A stretch of DNA of 64,000 bases, from NCBI GenBank assembly GCA_964622325.1, contig CAZUOJ010000001.1:1-64000 (forward strand), in the 5' to 3' direction. Shown here piece after piece: positions 44,715 to 54,790 of this stretch (position 1 is its first letter; each line of letters begins with the position of its first letter). Both the position numbers and the translations under genes were made by a program. The notes beneath the pieces are model-generated. The model was not told the origin of the DNA and made no database searches. It saw only the letters and a program-made list of their open reading frames with translations. This DNA comes from JAJFUB01 sp964622325 (lineage in GTDB: Bacteria; Armatimonadota; Zipacnadia; Zipacnadales; UBA11051).

Positions 44715-46055
44715 ATGAAAAAGGGCGTAAAAGTTTCGCTTGTTTCTTTGGGATGCCCCAAAAATCTTGTGGATTCAGAAAACATCTTAGGAGAATTGGC
44801 CGCGCAGGGCTTTGAGATTGTAGAAAGCAATGAGCAGGCCGATGTCATTATCGTCAACACATGCGCCTTCATCCAGCCAGCGCAAGAGGAAACAATAGAG
44901 GCGTTGCTGGATTTAGCGGAATTGAAGGAAACGGGACAGGCGCGTGCCCTTATATGTGTGGGATGTTTGCCCCAAAGACATAAGGAAGAATTGCTGCCTC
45001 TTCTGTCAGAAGTGGACGCTTTTTTGGGCATCGGGGCCGCGCCCAAAATTGCCTCTGCAATACGGCGTGTGCTGCAGGGCGAACGCTTTTTTGTGCCGTC
45101 GGATCTGCACTATATAGCTTCCGCCCAGACGCCGCGCTGGCGTTCCGCGCCTGACTGGCTGGCCTATCTGAAAATCGCTGACGGCTGCAACAATCGCTGT
45201 ACATATTGCACAATTCCTGATATCCGCGGCCCTTATCGGAGTCGTTCTTTGGCCGATATTGTAGCAGAATTTCAACAGCTTGTTGCAGAAGGCTGCCGGG
45301 AGATTTGCCTCATCGCCCAGGATACGACCATGTATGGCTGCGATTTGCCCGGACATCCGGAGCTGGCCGATTTGCTGGAAGCTTTAGGGGAAATTTCTTT
45401 CTCGGGCTGGCTGCGCATCATGTATATGCACCCTGAACATATTTCAGAAAGGCTTCTGCACACAATGGCGGCAGTGCCGGCAGTTCTTCCTTATCTGGAT
45501 ATTCCCATGCAGCATGTGTCCCCCTCTGTGTTGCAGCGGATGGGGCGAAGAGGCAGTCCGGAGAAGCTTTTGACGCTTATTCAGCAAATTCGCGCCATTA
45601 TGCCCGAGGCCGCCATTCGCACAACCTTTATGACGGGATTTCCGCAAGAAACAGAAGAAGATTTTGCCGCCTTGCTGCATTTTCTGGAACAGGCGCAGCT
45701 GGATCGCGTCTCCGCCTTCCGTTATTGGGCGGAAGATGGCACGCCGGCAGCGGCTATGCCGGGCCAGATTCCCGAAGAAATCCGCGACGAACGATTAGCG
45801 CAATTATTGGCTTTTCAAGAAGCTATTTCTTTGGAGATAAATCGCCGTTTTGTGGGCCGCATATTGCCGATTTTGCTGGAAGAGCGCCTGGAAGAAGGGC
45901 TTTGGAAGGGGCGCTCCTATCGCGATGCGCCAGAGATTGATGGAGAAGTACGAGTGCGAACAAAAGATGCCGATGAGGCTCTTCAGGCAGGAAAAATAGT
46001 GGATGTGCGCATCACACAGGCGGAAGTGCATGATTTAGAAGGCGTGCTCGTTTGA
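44715..46055 (+). CDS. rimO: Ribosomal protein S12 methylthiotransferase
   Basis: 446 residues. RimO adds a methylthio group to Asp89 of ribosomal protein S12 using two Fe-S clusters. Seen: VSLGCPKNLVDSENI at the N-terminal MTTase domain, IIVNTCAFI, and the radical-SAM motif CNNRCTYCTIP near 158-168. A C-terminal TRAM domain (DAPEIDGEVRVR) closes the protein. The SLGCPKNLVDSE signature distinguishes RimO from MiaB. It is 9 bp after the methyltransferase gene, so probably co-transcribed. Confidence 0.95.
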   Translation: MKKGVKVSLVSLGCPKNLVDSENILGELAAQGFEIVESNEQADVIIVNTCAFIQPAQEETIEALLDLAELKETGQARALICVGCLPQRHKEELLPLLSEVDAFLGIGAAPKIASAIRRVLQGERFFVPSDLHYIASAQTPRWRSAPDWLAYLKIADGCNNRCTYCTIPDIRGPYRSRSLADIVAEFQQLVAEGCREICLIAQDTTMYGCDLPGHPELADLLEALGEISFSGWLRIMYMHPEHISERLLHTMAAVPAVLPYLDIPMQHVSPSVLQRMGRRGSPEKLLTLIQQIRAIMPEAAIRTTFMTGFPQETEEDFAALLHFLEQAQLDRVSAFRYWAEDGTPAAAMPGQIPEEIRDERLAQLLAFQEAISLEINRRFVGRILPILLEERLEEGLWKGRSYRDAPEIDGEVRVRTKDADEALQAGKIVDVRITQAEVHDLEGVLV

Positions 46056-46281
46056 GGGCATAGAGAAGACAGACATAAGAATAGCCAAAACTAGAGGCGC
46101 GACGCTGCCGACTCAGCGAAAAGAAGCAACAGAAAAAGCCCTTCCTCTTTTTTCAGCCTCAGCACGAATCGAAGAGTGTCAGGCGGATATTTTTTTGCGG
46201 CAAAAAGGATACGAAAAGATTGTTAAAGAATGAAATTATTGGGCAAGCGTAGCCAGAAATAGACAGGAGAGGGAGGACAGA

Positions 46282-47310
46282 ATGCCTGAGAAAGCAAGAG
46301 TATGGTGCATTCTTACAAAAGAAGGCCTCAATCGAGTTATGCGGCCCGAAGATCAGGAGAAGCTCAAAGCCGAATTTGAGGTCACATTTAATCGCAGCGA
46401 CAAAATGCCCGATACAAAGGCCATTGCGCGGCGCATTGCCGATTATGATATTCTCATGGGGGGATGGGGAACGCCGCCGTTAACGGCGGAAGTTTTTGAG
46501 CGCGCCAAAAGGCTGAAGATGTATGCCCATTTGGCGGGCTCTGTGAAGCATATTTTATCTCCCGAAGTAGTGCGTGATTATCTGATCCCGCGCCAAATTG
46601 TGACATTTTCGGCCAATGAAGCCATTGGCTATAATGTCGCCGAGGCAGCTATTGGGCTGATGATAATGATTGGGCGACACTGGATTCCCTTTATCAATGA
46701 TTATCGACAGACAGGGCGCTGGCGCTCCGATGTGGCGCCGTGGAATGGGCAATTTTTGTTGGGCTCCACAGTGGGCATCATCGGCGCCAGCAAAGTAGGG
46801 CGCTATGTGATAAAACTTTTAGGAAATTGGGATGTAAAAATTGTATGCTATGATCCTTATTTGACGCCGGAAGAAGCCAAGAAGCTAGGCGTACGGAAAG
46901 TCAGCCTGGAGACATTATTCAAAATTTCGGATTATATCTCCATCCATACGCCGACAACGCCGGAAACGCATCGCATGATTACAGCGAAACATTTCAAATT
47001 GATGAAGGATGGGGCTACAATTATCAATACGGCGCGCCCATGGGTGCTGGATCCCGAGGCACTATATGAGGAAGCCAAAACGGGGCGCATTTATGTGGGG
47101 CTGGATGTCACGGAGCCGGAGCCTTTGCCGCCTGACAGCCCCTTGCGCTTTCTGGACAATGTATATATAACGCCTCATATCGCGGGCGCGGGCTATTATG
47201 GCTATTTTAAAATAGGAGAACATGCCCTCAAAGCTATGCGCCAGCTTGTAGCCGGAAAGAAAAAGATATTCGGCGCTGTTCCCTACGAATTTTATGATCG
47301 CCTGGCCTAG
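46282..47310 (+). CDS. D-2-hydroxyacid dehydrogenase family protein
   Basis: 342 residues. NAD-binding VGIIGASKVGRYVIKLL near residue 170, and the catalytic trio Arg in NTARPWVLDP, Glu in TEPEPLPP and His in ITPHIAG. The usual TARG reads ARP, a small change next to the catalytic Arg. Family members reduce 2-keto acids (glyoxylate, hydroxypyruvate, phenylpyruvate). The substrate is not determined. Good AGGAGAGGGAGG before ATG. An aminotransferase follows after a 422-bp gap, so linked keto-acid metabolism is possible. Confidence 0.87.
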   Translation: MPEKARVWCILTKEGLNRVMRPEDQEKLKAEFEVTFNRSDKMPDTKAIARRIADYDILMGGWGTPPLTAEVFERAKRLKMYAHLAGSVKHILSPEVVRDYLIPRQIVTFSANEAIGYNVAEAAIGLMIMIGRHWIPFINDYRQTGRWRSDVAPWNGQFLLGSTVGIIGASKVGRYVIKLLGNWDVKIVCYDPYLTPEEAKKLGVRKVSLETLFKISDYISIHTPTTPETHRMITAKHFKLMKDGATIINTARPWVLDPEALYEEAKTGRIYVGLDVTEPEPLPPDSPLRFLDNVYITPHIAGAGYYGYFKIGEHALKAMRQLVAGKKKIFGAVPYEFYDRLA

Positions 47311-47732
47311 CCAACAGGATTTTAGGGGAAACGAAGAAGCTCCCAAAGCCGGCTCAGCGGGGGCCCATAAGACAATTGGTGCAGCTGGCCGTAGCTTTGA
47401 GCCTGAGCCAAGCCTGTAAGATTCGCAGATATTTTATGGGCGCGCGCATACGCCTGTGTGAGCCTTTGTTGCTTCTGGCGCGCCTTTTTGTATTATCTGG
47501 CCGTTATGAAGTCCTCTTCACGGCTGCATGCGCTTAATTCGACACGCAGGAAATTATTTTTATTTTCGCTTGGACAGCCGGGCAGACATATAGGCTATAA
47601 GCCGCCTAGATGAGGAATTGGCAGGGCACGGGAATTGATATTGCTGTGCTTTTTGCGAAAAATCTTTTTTGGGGCTATTGTGTGGGCTATATTGAGTCAG
47701 CCTTGAAGCTAATTTAAAGAGGAGGAAGTTAG
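47311..47732. other. Intergenic region
   Basis: 422 bp without a supported gene. GGCGCG and CGCGCC (about 47440-47492) with a TTTTTG tail might terminate the dehydrogenase gene, though its loop is long. One GGT occurs at about 47374. A strong ribosome binding site (AAGAGGAGG) ends the region before the aminotransferase ATG. Confidence 0.4.
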
Positions 47733-49037
47733 ATGCCTCGTTACATTATCCCGGGGCCGAGATCGGCCGAATATTTAGCCCTTTCTGAGATATATGAAAA
47801 GGGATGCACATCCAGCCAGCCGCCGATTGTGTGGGAGTCGGCTGAAGGCTGTATTGTGCGGGATGTCGATGGAAACGAATATATTGATTGGACATCCGGC
47901 GTGCTTGTCACAAATATCGGGCATTGCCATCCCAAACATGTGCAGGCGATCCAAGAACAAGTGGCGCGTTTGATGTGCCCGTATGATTATCGGACGCCCC
48001 AGCGCGTGCTTTTGGCCAAGCGGCTCGTGGAGTCCATGCCTCCCAGCGCCAAAAATTTAGATACAGCCTTTTTAGTCACAACAGGTTCCGAAGCCACAGA
48101 GGCGGCCATGCGTGTCGCAAAGCGCTATACGCAACGACATGAGATTATTTCCTTTTGGGGGGGCTTTCATGGACGGACATGGGGGGCGATGTCCATGGCG
48201 GGCAAGCAGGGCACGAAAAAACAATGGGGGCCTCTTATGCCCGGAACGCTGTATTCGCCCTATGCCTATTGCTATCGCTGCCCCTTTGAAAAAACAAGCG
48301 ATACATGCGATTTCTTTTGCGCTACATGGCTGGATTATATTATGGAGGCGGAATCCATAGGAGACATTGCCGCGCTAATCGTGGAGCCCTATCAAGGCGG
48401 AGCGGGCTTTATTTTTCCGCCGCGAGGATGGCTGACAAGAATACAAGAATGGTGCCGCGCCCACGATGTGCTCTTTATTGTGGATGAAGTGCAGGCTTCT
48501 TTTGGCCGTACAGGCAGAATGTATTGTATTGAGCACGAGAATTTGACGCCCAATATGCTGTGTTTGGGCAAGGGCCTGGGCAGCGGCATTCCGGCGGCGG
48601 CCACAATGTTTGAAAGCCATATGCTGGAAGGCATAGGCGAGATGTCTTCCACAAGCGGCGGCAATCCTGTGTCCTGTGCCGCGGCACTCGCCGTGTTTGA
48701 CATTCTTGAGGAAGAAAATCTCATAGAAAATGCGCGTGTGGTGGGGGAATATATGCTGGGGCGGCTCAAGAGAATGACGGAAAAGTATGAAGTGTGCGGC
48801 GATGCTCGCGGCCAGGGGCTTGTGATGGGAATGGAATTTGTCAAAGACAAAAAGAGCAAAGAGCCGGCCGGCGAGCTGTGCAAATATATCTGCGAACGGC
48901 TTGTGGCCAACGGCGTCGTGTGTGGACGCGTCGGATGGTGGGGACAAGTCATGCGAATTGCTCCGCCCCTCGTGATCACATTAGAACAGGCGGAACAAAG
49001 CTGTGATGCACTGGAAAAGACTCTGCAGGAGCTATAA
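47733..49037 (+). CDS. Class III PLP aminotransferase
   Basis: 434 residues. PLP-binding Lys in LCLGKGLGSGIP near 277 and the preceding IVDEVQASFGRTG give a class III fold, as in 4-aminobutyrate, ornithine and acetylornithine aminotransferases. Other matches are VTTGSEATEAAM and FHGRTWGAMS. A cysteine-rich insert YCYRCPFEKTSDTC is known in a subset of family members. Substrate uncertain: an omega-amino acid or polyamine is possible. It precedes the QueG-like gene by about 100 bp. Confidence 0.88.
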   Translation: MPRYIIPGPRSAEYLALSEIYEKGCTSSQPPIVWESAEGCIVRDVDGNEYIDWTSGVLVTNIGHCHPKHVQAIQEQVARLMCPYDYRTPQRVLLAKRLVESMPPSAKNLDTAFLVTTGSEATEAAMRVAKRYTQRHEIISFWGGFHGRTWGAMSMAGKQGTKKQWGPLMPGTLYSPYAYCYRCPFEKTSDTCDFFCATWLDYIMEAESIGDIAALIVEPYQGGAGFIFPPRGWLTRIQEWCRAHDVLFIVDEVQASFGRTGRMYCIEHENLTPNMLCLGKGLGSGIPAAATMFESHMLEGIGEMSSTSGGNPVSCAAALAVFDILEEENLIENARVVGEYMLGRLKRMTEKYEVCGDARGQGLVMGMEFVKDKKSKEPAGELCKYICERLVANGVVCGRVGWWGQVMRIAPPLVITLEQAEQSCDALEKTLQEL

Positions 49038-49139
49038 GCTCTTCGCCCGGCGGCTTGCCGGCGCATATGAAGCTCAAGAAAAAATGATTTGGCAGCGCAC
49101 GAGCATACAGCGTTTCCCTTTAAAAAGCAGGCGAGGAAA

Positions 49140-51512
49140 ATGTCTCCAGCGTTAACAGAAAAAATCAAATCTTATGCCTTTCAGTTAGGGGCAGATCTAG
49201 TCGGGATCGCAAACATAGAACGATTTGCCCATGCCCCAATGGAAATGAGCCCCCAGGGATTGTTGCCGGAAGCGCGCAGCGTCATCGTGTGCGCTTTGCA
49301 TCATCCCGACGGCTGCATTGAGATGGGGGGCCGCGAACATCCGCAAAAAATGGGGCCCTACGCTGTGCAAGGCTTTATGAACACGCATCTGGATCATATC
49401 TCCTACGAAATGGCGCGCTATCTGGAGGATTTAGGCTACGAAGCTATTCCCCTTGCCGCCAGCAATATCTGGCGTTATCGGGGCTATAAAAATTTACGTG
49501 CGGTTTTTGCGCCGGATATGTCCCATATCTATGCAGCAGTGGCGGCGGGCTTGACGGAATTAGGCTATCACGGCATCTCTATGAGCCCGGAATTTGGGCC
49601 TCGCAATCGCTTCGTATCTATCGTGACAACAGCGCCGCTTGTGCCCTTGCCGCTTTTGCCCGGCAATACGCTGTGCGATGGCTGTCAGCAATGCGTGAAG
49701 CATTGTCTTTCGGGAGCGCTTTCGGAAGAAGTGGACGGCACGGAAGATTTGCTCATTGAAGATAGGCGCTATACAAAAGCCAAGAAAAATCTGTGGCGTT
49801 GCTCCTGGGGAGAACATTTTGGCGTGGATCTGGATTTGCCCAAGCCGACTGTCGTGACAGAAGAAAATATCATTGCAACGATACGCCAGCATGGCCTGCG
49901 AGGCGGGGAAATGGGCAGCTGCCTGCGTTATTGCTTGCCGCCCCATCTGCGCCGCTGGGATCACGAATATACGAATGCGCCGCGGCGCAAGCGAATCTAC
50001 ATGCCTGACGAATCTATTATTCCGCCCACATTGCAGACAAAGACAGCTAATATAAAGACAAAGGCCGACATGGAACGTTCCCTTGCCTCTTCCTCCTTAC
50101 AAGAACGCTGGATGCCGCGTCATATTCAGGATCCTATAATTGCTGCCGCTTATAGCCGCGATGTAGATTTTGTGTGGATATATGATGAGACGCAAATGAT
50201 AGAAATAGGGCTAGATTATAAACAACGGCTGCCCGATGCGATTCGGGGCGTGACAATGGGCGTGGCTGTGCCCCAAAACAAAAGCGGCGGAGATCTCAGG
50301 AGCACGGCGCAGTATTTGGCGGAACGGGCGGCTTTTTTAGCGGCGCGCCAATTAGAGGATTATGGCTATAGCGTTGTTGTCTGCGCGGATTTGCCGCCGT
50401 CCATAATGGCTTCAGCTGTCCAGCCCTGGAAGCAAGCAGGCTGGGAAATTGTCACAGCCACAATACTGACAAGCGCGCCTTTGACGCCGCGAATTCCTGA
50501 GATGTCTGCAGCCCCGGCTGACAGCCATCAAATGTATTCCCGCATAGCGCAAAGAGATTTAACAAAAGCTGTTAAGAAAGCCGCGGAGAGTTTCGGCGTG
50601 GATCTTGTTGGCATTGCCAGTCCAGAACGTCTCACACAATTAAAGGCGCAGCTTTCGCCTGTTATGGACGGGGAGACGATATTGCACGCCACAAATAGAG
50701 GGCAGATGTGGCTTGAATATGATGTTGAAGTGACGCTCAGCACGCGGCGTGTCAAAGATGCGTATGATTATTTGCCTACGGCAAAAGCAGTCCTCGTGAT
50801 GGGCTTGCGGCTGCCCCAGGCGACTGTGAGGCGTGTGGGCGAGCCGCCTTCGGAAGCTGTCGGGCCGTATGTGTTTGCGCAATATGTGACACAATGGATT
50901 CTGCGTGAAAAAGCTTTGCAAATGATAAAATGGCTGTATGGACTAGGATATAATGCGGAAATGTCTCTGGATTTAATGAACACAGGCTCCTATGTGGCCA
51001 ATCCGCGTGGGCTACAGCCAAATGCCTTTTGCAATCGCTTTGCCGCCCTGTGCGCCGGGCTAGGCGTGCTGACAAAGGGCGGCTTCGTGACAACAGAGGA
51101 ATTTGGCCCCAATGTGCGCTTTGTCGCCGTGATAACGGACGCGCCGTTACAGGCCGATGAGATACAGGATTTGCAGAGCGGACAGGCAGTTTGCTGTGAT
51201 TGCCAAATATGCCAGGAAGTCTGCCCCTCGCAAGCCTATCAGGAAGAAATCACGCTCAGCTTAGAAGGGCAACAATTCAGTTTTTATCGCCTGGATCAAA
51301 AACGATGTGATTGGACAGCAAAATTTGCTTTGCTCGGAGGGGACGGCATTGCGAAGATGGGCGTGAATTATGAAGTGCCGCCGCCCGCGCAAATTACGCC
51401 CGAGGCTTTGAAAGAAGCGATGCGGGGCTTTGATGCCATTCAAGGACATCATCGCTGTGCTGTGGAAAGCTGTGTAGTGCGCTGCCCGCTGGCCCAGCCC
51501 GATACAAAATAA
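49140..51512 (+). CDS. Tandem-duplicated QueG/reductive-dehalogenase-like iron-sulfur protein
   Basis: 790 residues. The N-terminal half (FQLGADLVGIANIERFA) and C-terminal half (FGVDLVGIASPERLTQ) are homologous to each other. Each has a 4Fe-4S motif: CDGCQQCVKHC at 179-189 and CDCQICQEVCP at 686-696. Each ends in a further Cys cluster (GSCLRYC, CAVESCVVRC). The folds resemble epoxyqueuosine reductase and reductive dehalogenases, which use cobalamin. A cobalamin site could not be proven. A linker of about 110 residues joins the halves. ATG 49140 follows AGGCGAGG, and an upstream in-frame start at 49089 is less likely. Role unknown. Confidence 0.78.
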   Translation: MSPALTEKIKSYAFQLGADLVGIANIERFAHAPMEMSPQGLLPEARSVIVCALHHPDGCIEMGGREHPQKMGPYAVQGFMNTHLDHISYEMARYLEDLGYEAIPLAASNIWRYRGYKNLRAVFAPDMSHIYAAVAAGLTELGYHGISMSPEFGPRNRFVSIVTTAPLVPLPLLPGNTLCDGCQQCVKHCLSGALSEEVDGTEDLLIEDRRYTKAKKNLWRCSWGEHFGVDLDLPKPTVVTEENIIATIRQHGLRGGEMGSCLRYCLPPHLRRWDHEYTNAPRRKRIYMPDESIIPPTLQTKTANIKTKADMERSLASSSLQERWMPRHIQDPIIAAAYSRDVDFVWIYDETQMIEIGLDYKQRLPDAIRGVTMGVAVPQNKSGGDLRSTAQYLAERAAFLAARQLEDYGYSVVVCADLPPSIMASAVQPWKQAGWEIVTATILTSAPLTPRIPEMSAAPADSHQMYSRIAQRDLTKAVKKAAESFGVDLVGIASPERLTQLKAQLSPVMDGETILHATNRGQMWLEYDVEVTLSTRRVKDAYDYLPTAKAVLVMGLRLPQATVRRVGEPPSEAVGPYVFAQYVTQWILREKALQMIKWLYGLGYNAEMSLDLMNTGSYVANPRGLQPNAFCNRFAALCAGLGVLTKGGFVTTEEFGPNVRFVAVITDAPLQADEIQDLQSGQAVCCDCQICQEVCPSQAYQEEITLSLEGQQFSFYRLDQKRCDWTAKFALLGGDGIAKMGVNYEVPPPAQITPEALKEAMRGFDAIQGHHRCAVESCVVRCPLAQPDTK

Positions 51513-51633
51513 TGGGCAAGGAATCCAGATTCGCGATGGCATATTTGTGCGTGGCGATTTACAACACATTCCTCTAAGCGTATCTAACACACCCCAAAAT
51601 TTACTACAAAATAACAAAAACAGGGAGAAGTCT

Positions 51634-53850
51634 ATGAAGCAGCTTCCTCGTTTTCTGCAGCAACGGCTGGAATGGGAATTTCCAGCGCCGCATACGCATT
51701 ATGGCATCCCCCTAGGAAATGGACTTTTTGGCGCGTTAATCTGGGGCGAAGATAACGAAATTCGCATTACAATCAATCGACAGGATTATTGGGATCATCG
51801 GGGCGGGATGGATTTTCGTCCGGAAGCCACATACGCAAATCTGAAGTGCTGGCTTCAGGCGGGCGATGAGGAGAGTTTGCGCCGCGTCTTTGAGGATACG
51901 CACATCGATGAGCATACGCCCCCTCAGCCAACGCGCCTTCCGATGGGGCGCATAGATGTGCAGCTGGCGGAGCCGTTTAAAATCGCTACAGGGGGGCTGG
52001 ACATGACGCGGGGGATGGCGCAGATAGAATTCTCTCCGGGCGGCGTCTTGCATGCTGTGATCAGGCGTGGACAGCCTGTTTTGGCGCTGAGCATACGCGG
52101 CGTGGCAGCGGATATTATTCCCCGCCCTGTATATCATGAGGAAGTTTTACAGCATTATCGCCAATATAGCTTTCCGCCAGCGCAAACATTTTGCGAAGGC
52201 GATTACTGCGGCTGGATACAGGAATGCCCCGGCGAGCCTGCGATGTGTGTGGGCTGTCTGAGCGTCAACAGCCCCCGCAAGCGTGACATATTCATCGGCA
52301 GCGTGTACGGCGCCACGCCTGAACAAGCCCGTTTAGCCGCCTGGGAGCTTGTGCAAGAAATAGCGCAACACGGATACGAGCAAATTGCCCAGGAGGAAGG
52401 GAATTTTTGGCGTCAATATTGGGAGCACGGAGCACAAATTTGCCTTCCTGACACAGAACGAGAATTGCTTTATTATCTGGGAATGTATAAGCTGGCGGGC
52501 GTGTCCTGGCCGGGAGGAACAGCAGCCACATTGCAGGGGCCCTGGATTGAAGAATATCGTCTGCCGCCCTGGAGCGGAGATTATCATTTCAATATCAATG
52601 TCCAGGAATGTTATTGGCCTGCTTTTTCTGGAAATCAATTAGCTGCCTTGCAGCCTCTTGTAGAAATGATTCAATCCTGGCTCCCGAAATTACGCGCTTA
52701 TGCGCGCGCCTTTGTAGGGATAGAGGATGGCTTACAATTGCCCCATGCTGTAGATGATCGTTGCCGCTGTATGGGCGGCTTTTGGACAGGCTCCATAGAT
52801 CATGGCTCCACAGCCTGGATTGGGCAAATTTTCTGGCAGCTTTATCGCTACACGATGGATGAGAAATTTCTGCAAGAAGTGGCGTATCCTTTTCTTAAAG
52901 GGGCGATGCGCGTTTATGAGGAGATGCTGGAGGAAGAAGCTGGATGCTACGTCTTGCCTGTAAGCGTCTCTCCGGAATATGGCGGCTCTGAAATAACAGC
53001 TTGGGGACGGAATGCCAGCTTTCAATTAGCGTGTATTCATTTTTTATGCCGTGCGCTTATCCAGGCTTCCCGCCAATTAGATGTAGATGCGGACAAGCGC
53101 CGCAAATGGGAAGACATTGCGGCGCGTCTTCCCCTGGCGGCAACGGATCCTGAGGGCCAACAAATCTGGCTATGGGAGGGGCAGCCTTTAGCCGAAAGCC
53201 ATCGGCATCATTCCCATCTAGCGGGCCTGTATCCTTTTGATATATTTCACTTCAATAATCCGCAACACAAAGCGTTGCTTCAAAATTCGCTCAATCATTT
53301 GACATTTTTGGGAATGGGCTTATGGAGCGGCTGGAGCTTTCCCTGGGCCAGCATTATATTTGCCCGCATGGGAAATGGCGAAATGGCAGATTTGATTTTG
53401 GGCCTCTTTCGGCGGCTATTTATCAATCAGGGCTACGCCAGCACGCATGATGCTATTTTCCCGGGATTTACAATATTCTCTGGCCGGCCGCACATCATGC
53501 AAATTGAAGCCGGATTGGGCGCCGCAGCAGCTGTCCTGGAAATGCTGTGCCACACACGACAGGGCGTTTTGCACATCTTCCCCGCTGTGCCCCGACAATG
53601 GAAGGAAGCCAGCTTTACGCATATCCGGATTGAGGGAGCTTTCTTAATCTCCGCTCAGTGGGAAGAGCGACGAACTGTGAAAATAGAAATCTATAGCGAA
53701 AAAGGCGGCGAATTGCGCCTGGCCAATCCCTGGCAAAGCGCAACTATTTTGCGCCAAGAAACAACGCAAAAAATTTTAACGCAGGAAGCAATTATCCGTT
53801 TGCAAACAGAGTCCGGCGAAAAAATTATTTTGCAGCCGGCAGATATTTAA
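51634..53850 (+). CDS. Glycoside hydrolase family 95-like enzyme
   Basis: 738 residues. The N-terminal beta-sandwich begins YGIPLGNGLFGALIWGEDN, characteristic of GH95/GH65-type proteins. The (alpha/alpha)6 barrel has GDYHFNINVQECYWPAFSGN, close to the GH95 core. GH95 enzymes act on 1,2-alpha-L-fucosides or related galactosides. No signal peptide was seen. The general acid Glu could not be located with certainty. ATG 51634 is preferred because AGGGAGAAG lies before it. It is followed by the phosphoesterase (13-bp gap). Confidence 0.75.
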   Translation: MKQLPRFLQQRLEWEFPAPHTHYGIPLGNGLFGALIWGEDNEIRITINRQDYWDHRGGMDFRPEATYANLKCWLQAGDEESLRRVFEDTHIDEHTPPQPTRLPMGRIDVQLAEPFKIATGGLDMTRGMAQIEFSPGGVLHAVIRRGQPVLALSIRGVAADIIPRPVYHEEVLQHYRQYSFPPAQTFCEGDYCGWIQECPGEPAMCVGCLSVNSPRKRDIFIGSVYGATPEQARLAAWELVQEIAQHGYEQIAQEEGNFWRQYWEHGAQICLPDTERELLYYLGMYKLAGVSWPGGTAATLQGPWIEEYRLPPWSGDYHFNINVQECYWPAFSGNQLAALQPLVEMIQSWLPKLRAYARAFVGIEDGLQLPHAVDDRCRCMGGFWTGSIDHGSTAWIGQIFWQLYRYTMDEKFLQEVAYPFLKGAMRVYEEMLEEEAGCYVLPVSVSPEYGGSEITAWGRNASFQLACIHFLCRALIQASRQLDVDADKRRKWEDIAARLPLAATDPEGQQIWLWEGQPLAESHRHHSHLAGLYPFDIFHFNNPQHKALLQNSLNHLTFLGMGLWSGWSFPWASIIFARMGNGEMADLILGLFRRLFINQGYASTHDAIFPGFTIFSGRPHIMQIEAGLGAAAAVLEMLCHTRQGVLHIFPAVPRQWKEASFTHIRIEGAFLISAQWEERRTVKIEIYSEKGGELRLANPWQSATILRQETTQKILTQEAIIRLQTESGEKIILQPADI

Positions 53851-53863
53851 ACGACAGAAATTT

Positions 53864-54790
53864 GTGCCGATAGAGAGAATAATTGATATTTTTTTATTTT
53901 TCTGCCTGGCTAGTGTCGCTATATTTTCTCTTTCTATATACAACAAGTTTTCATTTTTCGCCCCTCAACAGAAGATGAAATTGTTATTTCTAACAGATTT
54001 GCATATGACGGACTTTATACAGCAGCCGGAAGGCTTCTATGCTCGCATTCCGGCTCATGCTCTGCAGCTTTTGCCGCGCCGCTATGATTTAATGGGCTAT
54101 CTCTTGCCTTTGGCTTTGCAACAAGCGCTGGCAGAATTGGCCCCGGATTTTGTTCTTTTGGGCGGAGATCTTGTGGATGACGGCTTTGGGCCAAGGGGGC
54201 AAAAAGAGCTTCTTTTTGTAAGCGAGATTATTGCGCAGAACGTTTCTGCTGCGGCCGCTGATACGCGTATAGGCTGGCTATACGGAAATCACGATGGCCC
54301 GCAAGAGCAATTTGCGCAGCTATTAGGCAAGCTTAATTGGACAGCAGATTTTCATGATGTGCGGATTGTGGGGCTCAATTCCGGCAGCATGAATCCAGAG
54401 GAGGAAGAGGAAAGCTCACGTGTGGCGTTGAGGCATCTACAGGAAGCTTTAGCCACAAACGAAGGCCGACATGTGCTCATATGCTTGCATCAATGGCTAT
54501 GGCCGCCTGATGTGCGGGGCTATAGTTTTGCGCGCGCCCCAGAAGCATTAGAGCTAATTCAGGACGATCCGTATGTCGTTGCTGTAATTAGCGGGCATTA
54601 TCATAATGGGCGCTATGAGGAGCGCTTAGGCATCCATTATTGCACAGCCCGTGCTTTTGCGGAGCCGCCCTTTTGTTATTCCACATTTCACATCACAGAC
54701 AGCCAGCTTATATGGGAAGAATATGCATGGCAGTCCGTCGAACAGAGATTTATTGTTTCGTGGCAACGCCAATGTCGATTACGAGGATAG
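53864..54790 (+). CDS. Membrane-anchored calcineurin-like metallophosphoesterase
   Basis: 308 residues. Metal-binding motifs in order: TDLHMTD, LLGGDLVDD, YGNHDG, CLHQW and SGHYHNG. This is a complete dinuclear metallophosphatase. The N-terminal hydrophobic segment (IFLFFCLASVAIFSLSIY) suggests a membrane anchor. The GTG start at 53864 has no good ribosome binding site. ATG 53975 would give a cytoplasmic core enzyme, so the start is uncertain. Substrate unknown. It overlaps the next, converging gene by 12 bp. Confidence 0.8.
   Translation: MPIERIIDIFLFFCLASVAIFSLSIYNKFSFFAPQQKMKLLFLTDLHMTDFIQQPEGFYARIPAHALQLLPRRYDLMGYLLPLALQQALAELAPDFVLLGGDLVDDGFGPRGQKELLFVSEIIAQNVSAAAADTRIGWLYGNHDGPQEQFAQLLGKLNWTADFHDVRIVGLNSGSMNPEEEEESSRVALRHLQEALATNEGRHVLICLHQWLWPPDVRGYSFARAPEALELIQDDPYVVAVISGHYHNGRYEERLGIHYCTARAFAEPPFCYSTFHITDSQLIWEEYAWQSVEQRFIVSWQRQCRLRG

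Noticed and set aside
47311..47732. A small gene between the dehydrogenase and the aminotransferase
   Set aside because: No frame of reasonable length with a ribosome binding site; the region has only a weak terminator-like pairing.
49089..49139. Upstream start for the QueG-like protein
   Set aside because: The later ATG has a better ribosome binding site and starts at the domain boundary.
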